A DNA stretch of 64,000 nucleotides, from NCBI RefSeq assembly GCF_900156645.1, contig NZ_FTOC01000002.1, forward strand, positions 62,001 through 126,000. Direction: 5' to 3'. The notes under the pieces are model-generated. The model was not told where the DNA came from. It ran no database searches and saw only the letters and a program-made list of their open reading frames with translations. The translations under genes and the position numbers were made by a program. The DNA is from Salimicrobium flavidum (GTDB taxonomy: Bacteria > Bacillota > Bacilli > Bacillales > Halobacillaceae). Positions 44,906 through 53,084 of the stretch are shown here, piece by piece (positions within the stretch are counted from its first letter, which is position 1; each line of letters starts with the position of its first letter).

Positions 44906-44989
44906 ATGTGAATTTATTCACAATTTGGTTTATAACTTTATTATAATAGGTGATCTTCACAAAAACAATATACCTAATGGGGTATATTG
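44906..44989 (-). promoter_or_regulatory. Dual-operator promoter of the CoADR-rhodanese gene
   Basis: On the minus strand TTGTTT, a 17-base spacer and TATAAT (-10 at 44940-44945). A perfect palindrome with 9-base arms CAATATACC / GGTATATTG (44966-44989) overlaps the -35 box; its ATACC-N6-GGTAT core resembles CsoR/CstR operators. A second palindrome, ATGTGAATTTATTCACAA (44906-44923), lies downstream of the start point and fits the Rex / Fnr pattern TGTGA-N6-TCACA. Confidence 0.7.
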
Positions 44990-45089
44990 TGACGGTGTAG
45001 TGACAAAAGAACGAGGGAGATTTGAAGGAAAAAAGAACCACCCACTTCCGGGGAGAAGTGGATGGCTTGAATCTGCTGGTGATTTGACA

Positions 45090-45227
45090 TTAGTGCTGAT
45101 CGGGGAAATCAGCCTGAATTACAGGTTTGTCTGAAATTTCATACGTGGTCTCTTTCGCATTTACCATACTTGCTGGACCCAAAACTAGCAGCAGGGTTAC
45201 ACCAATAGCTAATAGCTTTTTGGACAC
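45090..45227 (-). CDS. PapR-like exported signalling propeptide (45 residues)
   Basis: Short gene divergent from the PlcR-like regulator. GTG 45225-45227 is preceded by GAGGTGAT. The product has a basic start (VSKK), hydrophobic core (LLAIGVTLLLVLGPAS) and signal-peptidase site after MVNA. A 21-residue secreted part follows, ending QADFPDQH. B. cereus PapR is also a 48-residue secreted propeptide whose active heptapeptide is C-terminal; one PapR type ends SDLPFEH, sharing Asp, Pro and His at the same positions with ADFPDQH. A -10 box TATAAT without a good -35 lies upstream, compatible with activator dependence. Inferred to be the signal for the regulator at 45398. Confidence 0.7.
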   Translation of the reverse strand: MSKKLLAIGVTLLLVLGPASMVNAKETTYEISDKPVIQADFPDQH

Positions 45228-45361
45228 GTATATCATCACCTCTTTTACATATGATTATAGTACGGTATAGTGATAATAGGAAATCGTGTTCAGGGGAGTA
45301 ATAGAGCTTCCGTATCTTCCTACGTCCACGTAGTGGGTAATTCTTTATTTTTTAATGAAAT

Positions 45362-45377
45362 TATGCATTTTTGCATA
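45362..45377. promoter_or_regulatory. PlcR box 1
   Basis: TATGCATTTTTGCATA matches the PlcR consensus TATGNANNNNTNCATA at every fixed position. It lies 20 bases before the regulator start and about 135 bases upstream of the propeptide start, so it can control either or both. Confidence 0.75.
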
Positions 45378-45397
45378 AGAAGGAAGAGGGATTCTTT

Positions 45398-46282
45398 ATG
45401 TATGAACATACGGGGGAAAAAATTCGTCAGTTACGCAAACAGGTGGGGATGTCCCAGATATTTTTGGCGAAAGACGTGTGTTCCCAGTCAGAAATCAGTC
45501 GGGTTGAGCGAGGGCTTAATGAACCTTCTTATCAGATGCTGTGGACGATTTCAAAAAAATTCGGTGTAGATATCAATTATTTTCTTGATGAGGCGTCCAT
45601 GGACCGGGAAGATTATTTCCGGGAGGTCAAGGAGCTCCTCGAGAAAGCCAGACGGGACCGTGACTACAAGTTCATCGAGGAAATCGTCGATCAGGAAGCG
45701 GGCAATCCTCTTCTGCAAAAAGGGAATCGGAAGAGATATTTGAAATGGCATAAGGGCATGGTCGTATATCATTTATACAATAAGGCGGATGAAGCCGTGA
45801 CTCTTTTTCTTCAATGTCTGTCGAATAGTGATCTCGATTTATTGATCACCGAGCTTGATATGAACGTGTTGAATAGCGTAGGTATCATCAAAAGAAATGA
45901 AGGAGAACTGAACGAAGCGGTGTATTATTTTGAAAAGGCGCTTCAGGTTCTTGATCGGATGGCTTCTCTCCGTAAAGAGAGGATCGTAAGAAAAATATAT
46001 TACAATTTATCTAAAGTGCATACGGATCTCGAGGAACATGAACAGTCGATCGATTATTGCGAAAAAGGCCGGATACTATGTATACATGAAGAAGATATGT
46101 TTCTGTTTGCTGAGTTCCATTACCAGCTCGGCAGGAATCATTTACTTCTCGGGAATGAAGAGGAAGGATTGGATTATTGGGAGAAAGCGAAGAACGTCAT
46201 CGAACTGCAGCAGAAGACGAGCTTATTGAAGTTTATAGAAAAAGAGTTGGAGACGTATCGGTTGAAAGGGATAGTTGAATAA
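45398..46282 (+). CDS. PlcR-like quorum-sensing regulator
   Basis: 294 residues from ATG 45398 (AAGGAAGAGGG upstream), close to PlcR's 285. The HTH is residues 6-60 (GEKIRQLRKQVGMSQIFLAKDV, SQSEISRVERGLNEPS), with the same layout as PlcR (HQSEVSRIESGAVYPS). The rest is TPR helices such as NEAVYYFEKALQVLDRM and EEGLDYWEKAKNVI. It is expected to bind a reimported PapR-type peptide and then the PlcR box. PlcR boxes on both sides and the divergent propeptide make a complete signalling unit. The regulon in this organism is unknown. Confidence 0.88.
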   Translation: MYEHTGEKIRQLRKQVGMSQIFLAKDVCSQSEISRVERGLNEPSYQMLWTISKKFGVDINYFLDEASMDREDYFREVKELLEKARRDRDYKFIEEIVDQEAGNPLLQKGNRKRYLKWHKGMVVYHLYNKADEAVTLFLQCLSNSDLDLLITELDMNVLNSVGIIKRNEGELNEAVYYFEKALQVLDRMASLRKERIVRKIYYNLSKVHTDLEEHEQSIDYCEKGRILCIHEEDMFLFAEFHYQLGRNHLLLGNEEEGLDYWEKAKNVIELQQKTSLLKFIEKELETYRLKGIVE

Positions 46283-46298
46283 TATGCATATGTTCATA
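46283..46298. promoter_or_regulatory. PlcR box 2
   Basis: TATGCATATGTTCATA again fits TATGNANNNNTNCATA exactly. It starts at the base after the regulator's stop codon. No gene in the next 300 bases before ywhD is obvious, so the target may be ywhD or a small RNA/peptide. Confidence 0.65.
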
Positions 46299-46465
46299 AA
46301 ATTGTGTATGTTGGAGTGTAAGAAAGAGAAAGACACTTTTCACACTACCTAAATGGTCTCTGTTCATTATAATGGCAGTTTTGAGATACAGCTCGGAGGG
46401 GCTATACTGAGGATAAGAAATAGAGGTCTTTTCTTCACACCCCACTCTCCCTTTGAATAGGATAG
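46299..46465. other. Intergenic region after the PlcR-like gene
   Basis: No supportable gene. A 14-codon frame with ATG at about 46308 and a 70-codon frame on the minus strand lack ribosome sites and recognisable sequence. A small transcript starting from PlcR box 2 would end at the terminator 46466-46505. Confidence 0.4.
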
Positions 46466-46505
46466 AACAGGTCGCTTCCCTAAGTCGGAGGCGACCTGTT
46501 TATAT
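46466..46505. terminator. Strong hairpin terminator
   Basis: AACAGGTCGC / GCGACCTGTT stem with a partly paired inner loop, then TTATATTT. It separates the PlcR unit from ywhD. Confidence 0.8.
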
Positions 46506-46596
46506 TTCTTCTGAGCCTCGTATGTGGCTTCACTTTTGTTCAGTCCCTGACTAAGATATAATATAAGAAACAGAACGAGATCAGGGAGGTTTTCCT

Positions 46597-47106
46597 ATGG
46601 CAGAGGAAAAAAAGAACCAATTCAATATATTAAGTGGTGACTCTACAGGCGGGGACGGTAGCTATGGTGTCGGAATGATCAATCTTGATAATATTTCGCC
46701 CGTCATCGTCGATCCACAGGAGAATAAAGCTTATATCGAGATGGAAGCCCTTCACGCACGGAGTAAGATTGAGAAGAAAGTCCGCTTCAAGCCGGATAAA
46801 GAACCGCTGGTGGAACCGAATCTTTACTGGATTGTCTGGGTAGCCACTCAGGTAGGTCAGGAAGGCCCATACATTTATGGTATCGGTGCCTGTGAATTGC
46901 AGGTCTCCACGGAAGACCGGAGAATCAAGCCTGGCTACAAGTCTATGCCTGAACACGTCAATAACCTGGATAAATCATTGAAAGGCAAAGTTCTTGTCGA
47001 GCATATGGACGACAAATCGAAGAAAATTCTCATGGATTATTTGAAGGAAGAGCATAGTGAGCTCTGGGAAAATACACGAGATGAAGTAATTGATGCATTA
47101 AAATAG
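46597..47106 (+). CDS. ywhD: YwhD-family protein
   Basis: 169 residues, cytosolic, no signal or membrane segment. FNILSGDSTGGDGSYGVGMINLDNISPVIVD is the characteristic start of YwhD proteins, conserved single-copy genes in Bacillus with no known reaction. It is preceded by a TATAAT-containing promoter region near 46556 and CAGGGAGG. Converges on the ferredoxin gene over a shared terminator. Confidence 0.9.
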   Translation: MAEEKKNQFNILSGDSTGGDGSYGVGMINLDNISPVIVDPQENKAYIEMEALHARSKIEKKVRFKPDKEPLVEPNLYWIVWVATQVGQEGPYIYGIGACELQVSTEDRRIKPGYKSMPEHVNNLDKSLKGKVLVEHMDDKSKKILMDYLKEEHSELWENTRDEVIDALK

Positions 47107-47137
47107 GTGCCCCCTTCTACGGGAGCACCTTTTTTTT
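47106..47137. terminator. Terminator between ywhD and ferredoxin
   Basis: GGTGCCCCC / GGGAGCACC hairpin with eight T on the plus strand. It overlaps the ywhD stop region. Confidence 0.88.
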
Positions 47138-47375
47138 ATGCCTGATTGAAAAACTGTTTGGCCTTTTCAAGGTAGGGTTCATCGTCCTCAATCAGATCCT
47201 CTTCATAATAGATAGCCTCTACCGGACAGACTGCTTCACAAGCTCCGCAGTCGATGCAGATCTCCGGGTCGATATAAAACATGTCTTTTCCTTCTTCTAT
47301 ACAATCAACCGGACAGACGTCTACGCATTCTCCGGATTTTTCCTGTTCACATGGTGATGTGATGACAAAAGCCAT
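47136..47375 (-). CDS. Ferredoxin, 7Fe/8Fe type
   Basis: 79 residues. Two cluster motifs: C-x7-C-x3-C-x3-C (CEQEKSGECVDVCPVDC) and CIDCGACEAVCP. The first motif with the long spacer is that of 3Fe-4S/4Fe-4S ferredoxins of the Azotobacter FdI or Bacillus type. Acidic C-terminal tail. It carries low-potential electrons to soluble partners. AAAGGAGG precedes the ATG. Confidence 0.93.
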   Translation of the reverse strand: MAFVITSPCEQEKSGECVDVCPVDCIEEGKDMFYIDPEICIDCGACEAVCPVEAIYYEEDLIEDDEPYLEKAKQFFNQA

Positions 47376-47507
47376 GAAATCCCTCCTTTTACTATCGGAA
47401 CCCCGTCGTGGTCTTCAGCGATTACAACAGGCATATTAAAGAGAATTGTTCTCTTTATAGTTTAGATTTCTAAGCGCGGTGATTCCGCTTTTTTAATTTT
47501 AACATAT

Positions 47508-48725
47508 TCATGAGGTTCGTTTCTCTGTTTTGTTGATTACGTTTGTACCGACAAGGTCACCGGTTACGTTCAGTGCAGTAGCACCCATGCCGACGAAGAC
47601 GTCGACAGCGGTAAGGAGGGCGACTGCCTCCATTGGCAGACCTACCTGGGAGAAGACGGTGGCTATCATAATGATACCTGCACCTGGTACCCCGGCTGTT
47701 CCTACAGAAGCAAGTGTTCCGACGATGACCACCTGCAGCACTCCTGTAAAACTTAGCGGATCTCCGATAACATTAGCCGCAAAAACGGCGGATACGGCAA
47801 TACGTATGGCAGCCCCGTCCATATTGATTGTGGCACCTAAGGGAAGGCTGAACCCATAAAGACTTCTGTTCAGCTTCAGCTGATTTGCAGCATTAAGCGT
47901 CACCGGCAGTGTCCCGGAAGAACTTTGAGTGACGAAAGCAGTCACCATCGGCGTGCGTGCTTCTTTGAAAAACCCGCCGAGATTCGTTTTTGTAATCAAT
48001 AAAATACCGATATAAATCACTAACTGGACTAGAAGTGCGATGTAGAGAACGCCGATGAACCCACCTAGCTCCTGAAGTGTATTCACACCCTCCTGCCCGA
48101 CGATGCCGGCGAGAATAGCTGCGATACCAACAGGTACATACTGTAAAATACCTTTCATGACCGTCAGTGTAAGTTCGTTCAGTGTATCGATGATGTCATA
48201 GAGCTTTTCCGCCTTCTCGCTGAACTTCTCCGTGCTGCGCATGTAGGCGATTCCTATACCGAATGCGAAAGCGGTGAAAATGATGCCGAGCAGGTTCATT
48301 TCAGCAAAAGCCGTTACAATATTGTTCGGAACGATGTTGAGAAGAACTTGCGTTACACCCGGGTTATCCGGGACCTCAAAGGACTCATCCCCGCTCAAGG
48401 AAAGGCCGGTACCCGGGTCGAACAGACTGGCGACGGAAGTTCCGACGATGATTGCGAGAGCGGAAGTCGCCAGGTAATAGATGAATACTTTCCCGCCCAT
48501 TCGTCCCAGGTTTCCGATGGAGGTCTGGTTCACCCCTACAATCAGTGTGAACAGGATTAAAGGAACGATGATGAACTGAAGCAGACGAAGGAGAAGATCT
48601 CCGAAGGGTGCAAGCACGCTTGCCTGTTCTCCGAGTATCAACCCGAGCACAATTCCTATGATCAGAGCGACAGTGATTTTTTTGATGAGTGATGTATGAA
48701 TATATGAATGCCAGAGTTTTTTCAC
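47508..48725 (-). CDS. Dicarboxylate/amino acid:cation symporter (GltP/GltT type)
   Basis: 405 residues, DAACS fold with eight helices and two hairpins. SSSGTLPVTLNAANQL is the HP1 serine-rich motif, LPLGATINMDGAAI is the TM7 NMDG motif, and GVPGAGIIM is in HP2. It takes up glutamate or aspartate with H+ or Na+, plausibly for osmolyte supply. Monocistronic. Confidence 0.93.
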   Translation of the reverse strand: MKKLWHSYIHTSLIKKITVALIIGIVLGLILGEQASVLAPFGDLLLRLLQFIIVPLILFTLIVGVNQTSIGNLGRMGGKVFIYYLATSALAIIVGTSVASLFDPGTGLSLSGDESFEVPDNPGVTQVLLNIVPNNIVTAFAEMNLLGIIFTAFAFGIGIAYMRSTEKFSEKAEKLYDIIDTLNELTLTVMKGILQYVPVGIAAILAGIVGQEGVNTLQELGGFIGVLYIALLVQLVIYIGILLITKTNLGGFFKEARTPMVTAFVTQSSSGTLPVTLNAANQLKLNRSLYGFSLPLGATINMDGAAIRIAVSAVFAANVIGDPLSFTGVLQVVIVGTLASVGTAGVPGAGIIMIATVFSQVGLPMEAVALLTAVDVFVGMGATALNVTGDLVGTNVINKTEKRTS

Positions 48726-48876
48726 AATAATCCTCCTAATATTTAATGCTGATTCGTTTACTTTGAATTACAATAGCGGAAAAGTGTCTTAATGTCAAAA
48801 CAGATGGATTTGTTTGATTTTTCGGGAAAAGTGGTATTTTTGTATTACAAGCTACTGCCTGGAAGGAGGGTGAAGT

Positions 48877-50064
48877 ATGAATGTAACTCAGGTAATACTC
48901 CTTTTGTTGATAGGATACATAGTTTTTACTATCGATAAGAAAAAGAAGAACGTACCCATTCCGGTCGTTCTGCTCATTATTGGTATCGGGTTATCTTTTC
49001 TTCCCTATTTTTCATCGATCGAAGTGACGGAGAAAATAATTTATGACATATTTTTGCCGGGGATTTTATTTGTTTCCGCTTATGAATTTTCGACGAAAGC
49101 GCTGAGAAGGCACGGACCGGTATTAGCTGCTTTGAGTACAGTGGGGATGGTCGTTATGGCTCTTGTGTTGGGTATCGTCGTTTACGCGGCAGGAGGGTTG
49201 TTTGTAAATATCTCTCTGCTCGGAGCAATGCTGGTAGCGGCTATATTGACCCCGACTGATCCGGTATCGGCAATATCTGTACTCGAAGAAGCAGCGGATG
49301 AACACATCGCCGAAGTGGTCGACGGGGAGTCTATGATCAATGATGGCACGAGTGTTGTGTTGTTCACGGTGCTGGTCGGTATATACACCGGGGAGGAGTC
49401 ATTTCAATTTTTCGGCTTTCTCGGTGAGTTTCTGTACGTTTCCCTAGGTGGTGTAGCTGTAGGACTTTTGTTTGGTTGGATCTGCTCGAAAGCTGTACAC
49501 ATCACTCATCATCGGGATTATCAGGTGATGCTCAGCATCATTATCGCCTACGGGGCTTTCCATGCGGCGGAACACATCGGTGTTTCGGGAGTGTTAGCAA
49601 CGGTAGCAGCAGGACTCATGCTCAGTTATGAATTCGAGCATACGAATAAAGAAGACCACTACAGAGAGGCATTATCCGGATTTTGGAATGTGGTAGAACC
49701 GTCGTTGCTTTCTCTCGTATTTCTACTGATCGGTATCGCGGCTACAACTACTCTTGCTTCTGCTCACTGGTTGCTTGTCACCATTATTCTCTTTGCATCC
49801 ATTGGTATCCGTTTCCTGATAGTTTCAGGAGTGTTGGGAATCTTTCATAAGCACCGGGAACTGGAGAGGAAAAAGCAGGCGTTTCTCGTTTCCTGGGCAG
49901 GTATACGTGGGACGATGTCTGTCTTTCTGATTTTGAGTTTACACGCGCTGAGTCCTGAAGGTAGCGAAATGCTCTTATCCATCAGTTTTCCGGTCGTGGT
50001 TCTTTCTCTTATCATCCAGAGTCTTGGAGTGTACCCGTTATCCAAATGGCTGGGTGATGGATAA
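48877..50064 (+). CDS. CPA1-type cation:proton antiporter (NhaP-like)
   Basis: 395 residues, about 12 helices. LTPTDPVSAISVLEEAADEHIAEVVDGESMINDGTSVVLF contains the TP-D and ND (Asn-Asp) ion-binding motifs of CPA1 exchangers. No cytoplasmic regulatory domain. Exports Na+ (or K+) against H+, consistent with life in salt. GGAAGGAGGG sets the ATG. Followed by a shared terminator. Confidence 0.9.
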   Translation: MNVTQVILLLLIGYIVFTIDKKKKNVPIPVVLLIIGIGLSFLPYFSSIEVTEKIIYDIFLPGILFVSAYEFSTKALRRHGPVLAALSTVGMVVMALVLGIVVYAAGGLFVNISLLGAMLVAAILTPTDPVSAISVLEEAADEHIAEVVDGESMINDGTSVVLFTVLVGIYTGEESFQFFGFLGEFLYVSLGGVAVGLLFGWICSKAVHITHHRDYQVMLSIIIAYGAFHAAEHIGVSGVLATVAAGLMLSYEFEHTNKEDHYREALSGFWNVVEPSLLSLVFLLIGIAATTTLASAHWLLVTIILFASIGIRFLIVSGVLGIFHKHRELERKKQAFLVSWAGIRGTMSVFLILSLHALSPEGSEMLLSISFPVVVLSLIIQSLGVYPLSKWLGDG

Positions 50065-50076
50065 GTTACCTGAACG

Positions 50077-50121
50077 AAAAAGGGAGTGTCCAGATGATAA
50101 GATCGGACACTCCCTTTTTGT
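50077..50121. terminator. Bidirectional terminator
   Basis: 15-base perfect stem AAAAAGGGAGTGTCC / GGACACTCCCTTTTT with a 13-base loop between converging genes. Confidence 0.92.
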
Positions 50122-50137
50122 CGTTTTGTGAAAATAA

Positions 50138-51556
50138 TTACACATTCTGAGCCTGGGCGGAAGCTACGGCTTTTCTTTTTCCTTTAATAAAGAAGGCGAG
50201 GATGAAGCCTACGAGAGAAATTGCGGCTGCTACGACAAAAGAAGTGTTCACCCCTTCGACCATACCGGCAGCGCCCTCTCCCGGAATCGCTCCGCTCGAC
50301 ATGACGGAGACAAGTAGCCCCGTGCCGACTGCTCCCGCAATCTGCCGCATCGTATTGTTCATCGCTGTTCCGTGAGGCATAAGACGGTCCGGCAGCTGAT
50401 TGAGTCCAGCTGTAGTAACAGGCATCATTACCATAGCAATGCCGAACATCCGAACAGCGTTGACAATAGTCAGGTAGGAGAATGTGGTTTCCACAGTTAA
50501 GAACGTGAACATGAAATTGGTGATAGTAAGGAGACCGAGCCCCGGTATCACAAGCCATCTGGCTCCGAATTTATCGAAGAGACGGCCATTGATAGGGTTC
50601 ATGATACCCATCAGGACTGCCCCGGGCAAAAGCATGAGCCCTGATTCGAGTGCCGTGAATCCGAGCATGTTCTGCATAAGCATCGGAAGAATCACCGCTC
50701 CACCGATCATCGACATGAATACCACCATACCGAGAGCGGTCGTAAGTGTGAAGACGCTGTATTTGAAAATACGGAACTCCAATATAGGCTGTTCGAGTCT
50801 CATCTGTCTCTTAATGAACAACGTCAGTGTAATCGCACCAATGATGATCGGTACATAGACTTGAGGCATAAACCAGCCGCCAACATTCCCTGCCGTACTG
50901 AAACCGTATAAGAGACCTCCGAAACCGAGCGTCGACAACGCGATAGAAGGCGCGTCGATTTTCGGGAAGGTTTGTTTTGTTACGTTTTTCAATATGAAAT
51001 AAGCGACGATGATATCGATGATTGCAATCGGAAGTACTACGTAAAACACACTTCTCCAAGGAAATTGACCGACAAGGTAACCCGACAGTGTCGGTCCTAT
51101 AGCCGGTGCGAAAGCGATGACCAGTCCGAACATACCCATTGCGGAACCGCGCTTTTCAATCGGAAAAACGAGAAAAAGAATCGTCTGCATCAGTGGCATG
51201 ATGATCCCAGCTCCACCGGCCTGGAGTATCCGTCCGGCCATGAGGAAAGAAAAGTTCGGAGCTACTGCGCAAATAATCGTGCCGAGCGCGAAGGTTCCCA
51301 TGGCCGTCAGGAACAATCCCCGGGTCGTGAATCGCTCGATCAAAAAAGCGGTAATCGGAATCATGATCCCGTTCACGAGCATAAAGACCGACTGTAACCA
51401 CTGAGCTGTATTGGCACTGATCCCGAGATCGTTCATGATCGGAGGAATAGCTGTCGATAAAAGAGTCTGATTTAATATAGCAACGAAGGCCCCGGAGATG
51501 AGCACAATCATCAGCGGGACTTTATTAATGTCTGGGCGTCCTTCTCCATCCGCCAT
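50138..51556 (-). CDS. DHA2-family MFS multidrug exporter (second copy)
   Basis: 472 residues, 14 helices. VAILNQTLLSTAIPPIMNDLGI, MAGRILQAGGAGIIMPLMQTI and AFAPAIGPTLSGYLVGQFPWR (motif C) are nearly collinear with the exporter at 19456, so the two are paralogues. Expected proton-driven drug efflux. Divergent from an SDR gene; no regulator is adjacent, though a PadR gene lies about 1 kb away. Confidence 0.92.
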   Translation of the reverse strand: MADGEGRPDINKVPLMIVLISGAFVAILNQTLLSTAIPPIMNDLGISANTAQWLQSVFMLVNGIMIPITAFLIERFTTRGLFLTAMGTFALGTIICAVAPNFSFLMAGRILQAGGAGIIMPLMQTILFLVFPIEKRGSAMGMFGLVIAFAPAIGPTLSGYLVGQFPWRSVFYVVLPIAIIDIIVAYFILKNVTKQTFPKIDAPSIALSTLGFGGLLYGFSTAGNVGGWFMPQVYVPIIIGAITLTLFIKRQMRLEQPILEFRIFKYSVFTLTTALGMVVFMSMIGGAVILPMLMQNMLGFTALESGLMLLPGAVLMGIMNPINGRLFDKFGARWLVIPGLGLLTITNFMFTFLTVETTFSYLTIVNAVRMFGIAMVMMPVTTAGLNQLPDRLMPHGTAMNNTMRQIAGAVGTGLLVSVMSSGAIPGEGAAGMVEGVNTSFVVAAAISLVGFILAFFIKGKRKAVASAQAQNV

Positions 51557-51718
51557 AATATTGCCTTCTTTCTTCCTAATTTATTAATTCGCAATGTGAA
51601 CAAGAAATAATTATAGCAGAGGTGCAGTTAGAAGTTAAGAGATTTGCATAGTTCAAGCAGAATACTCTGCACAAAGTATAAAAAGGACTATAATGACTAG
51701 AATAGGGAGGGATGAATA

Positions 51719-52453
51719 ATGGGGAAATTAGATGGGAAAGTTGCGATTATTACCGGGGGAGCCTCCGGTATCGGAAAAGAAATGGTCGATATTTTCAGGA
51801 ATGAAGGAGCCGATGTCATAGCGGCAGATTTGGATGAAGAAGGTTTGAAGCTGGTCGGACAGTGGACAAATGTGGAAGGGATTCGACTCGATATATCGTC
51901 TGATGCGGATTGGCAAGAAGCAGCTCGAAAAATAAATGATCAGTATGGACGGATCGATATTCTCATCAACAATGCCGGTATTACGAGTGAAAAGTCTGCG
52001 GAGGAGACGACTGTGGAAGATTGGGAACTGATGATGCGAATCAACAGTTACGGGCCTTTCGCAGGTATCAAACATATAGCTCCTTACATGGTGGAACAAG
52101 GCAAAGGTGCGATTGTAAACATATCGAGTTACACAGCACAGATCGGTCTCGGGTTCAACAGTTACTCTGCTTCTAAAGGGGCGGTACGTACGATTTCCAA
52201 ATCCGCGAGTACGACTTATGGCAAACAGGGGATACGGGTTAACGCTGTATTTCCGGGGGTCATCGAAACACCGATGACGAAGAAACTGAAAGAGTCAGGG
52301 GGTATGCTTGAACAGCTTGAACAGGCGACACCTCTTGGAAGACTCGGCAGGCCGGAAGATGTTGCGAATGCAGTGCTTTTCCTCGCTTCCGATGATGCGG
52401 ATTATATTACTGGAGCCGAGCTCGTTATTGATGGAGGCTTCTCTGCTCAGTGA
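51719..52453 (+). CDS. Classical SDR oxidoreductase
   Basis: 244 residues. The TGGASGIG cofactor motif is at residues 13-20, NNAG is near residue 85, a Ser-Tyr-Lys catalytic set is in VNISSYTAQ and YSASKGAVRT, and PG follows near 183. Resembles glucose 1-dehydrogenase / 3-oxoacyl-ACP reductase FabG-like enzymes; the actual substrate is unknown. Acidic Asp after the second strand (AADLDEE) suggests NAD rather than NADP. Confidence 0.9.
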   Translation: MGKLDGKVAIITGGASGIGKEMVDIFRNEGADVIAADLDEEGLKLVGQWTNVEGIRLDISSDADWQEAARKINDQYGRIDILINNAGITSEKSAEETTVEDWELMMRINSYGPFAGIKHIAPYMVEQGKGAIVNISSYTAQIGLGFNSYSASKGAVRTISKSASTTYGKQGIRVNAVFPGVIETPMTKKLKESGGMLEQLEQATPLGRLGRPEDVANAVLFLASDDADYITGAELVIDGGFSAQ

Positions 52454-52461
52454 TGCCTCGC

Positions 52462-52489
52462 GCTGCCCTTTAAAAGGGGCAGCTTTTTC
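52462..52489 (+). terminator. Terminator of the SDR gene
   Basis: GCTGCCC / GGGGCAGC stem with a short A/T loop followed by TTTTT. Confidence 0.85.
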
Positions 52490-52529
52490 TGTAATATATA
52501 AAGAAGTTGAAGAACGGGGAGGGTTAGGA

Positions 52530-53039
52530 ATGTCGATGCAGATTCTGATTATGGGGTTGTTGAAAGATGAGCCGCGCCACCCTTATGAAATGAAGCGTGT
52601 CATGAAGAAACAAAACTGGGACAGGCTTTTTTCCATAACGGATGGAAACCTTTATCATAATATCCGTAAAGCCGAAGAGCGAGGAAATATCAGGGGAAGC
52701 AAAAAGGAGCAGATCGAGCAGCGGCCGAGCCGGACGGTGTATGAGCTCACCGTGCAGGGGGAAGAAGTTTTAGCAGAGATGATCACGGAGGTTTTTCGTC
52801 AGCAGCGGATGGATGTAAGTCTCGTATATCCGGCTCTTCTTTTCGTTCATTATTCCAATCGGGAACTGGTAGAAGAAGCGGTCCGAACATGGGCGCGGAA
52901 TCTTGAAGACATCGAAGAATCGTCGCAACAGTATGAACCACCCGCGAGCTACATCGTGAAGCACTTTGAAGAAAGGAAAAAAGTGGACAGAAGATGGTTG
53001 CTTGAAATTGCTGACTGGCTGGATTCGGTTAACGATTGA
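52530..53039 (+). CDS. PadR-family regulator
   Basis: 169 residues from ATG 52530 (GGGGAGGG upstream); an upstream frame reading through the SDR terminator is not used. The N-terminal winged helix is MQILIMGLLKDEPRHPYEMKRVM and TDGNLYHNIRKAEERGNI, and the C-terminal helical dimerisation domain is about residues 95-169. PadR proteins usually repress efflux or detoxification genes. Target unknown; the DHA2 exporter at 50138 is a candidate. Confidence 0.9.
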   Translation: MSMQILIMGLLKDEPRHPYEMKRVMKKQNWDRLFSITDGNLYHNIRKAEERGNIRGSKKEQIEQRPSRTVYELTVQGEEVLAEMITEVFRQQRMDVSLVYPALLFVHYSNRELVEEAVRTWARNLEDIEESSQQYEPPASYIVKHFEERKKVDRRWLLEIADWLDSVND

Positions 53040-53084
53040 GGAATGATGCCGATAGTAGAAAAAAAGCATGAGCGGGGGAAGCAT

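Noticed and set aside
46233-46445. 70-codon frame on the minus strand after the PlcR-like gene
   Set aside because: It overlaps the regulator's 3' end and PlcR box 2, lacks a ribosome site and resembles no known protein.
52308-52529. N-terminal extension of the PadR protein
   Set aside because: It would read through the end of the SDR gene and its terminator; ATG 52530 has a proper ribosome site and matches PadR length.
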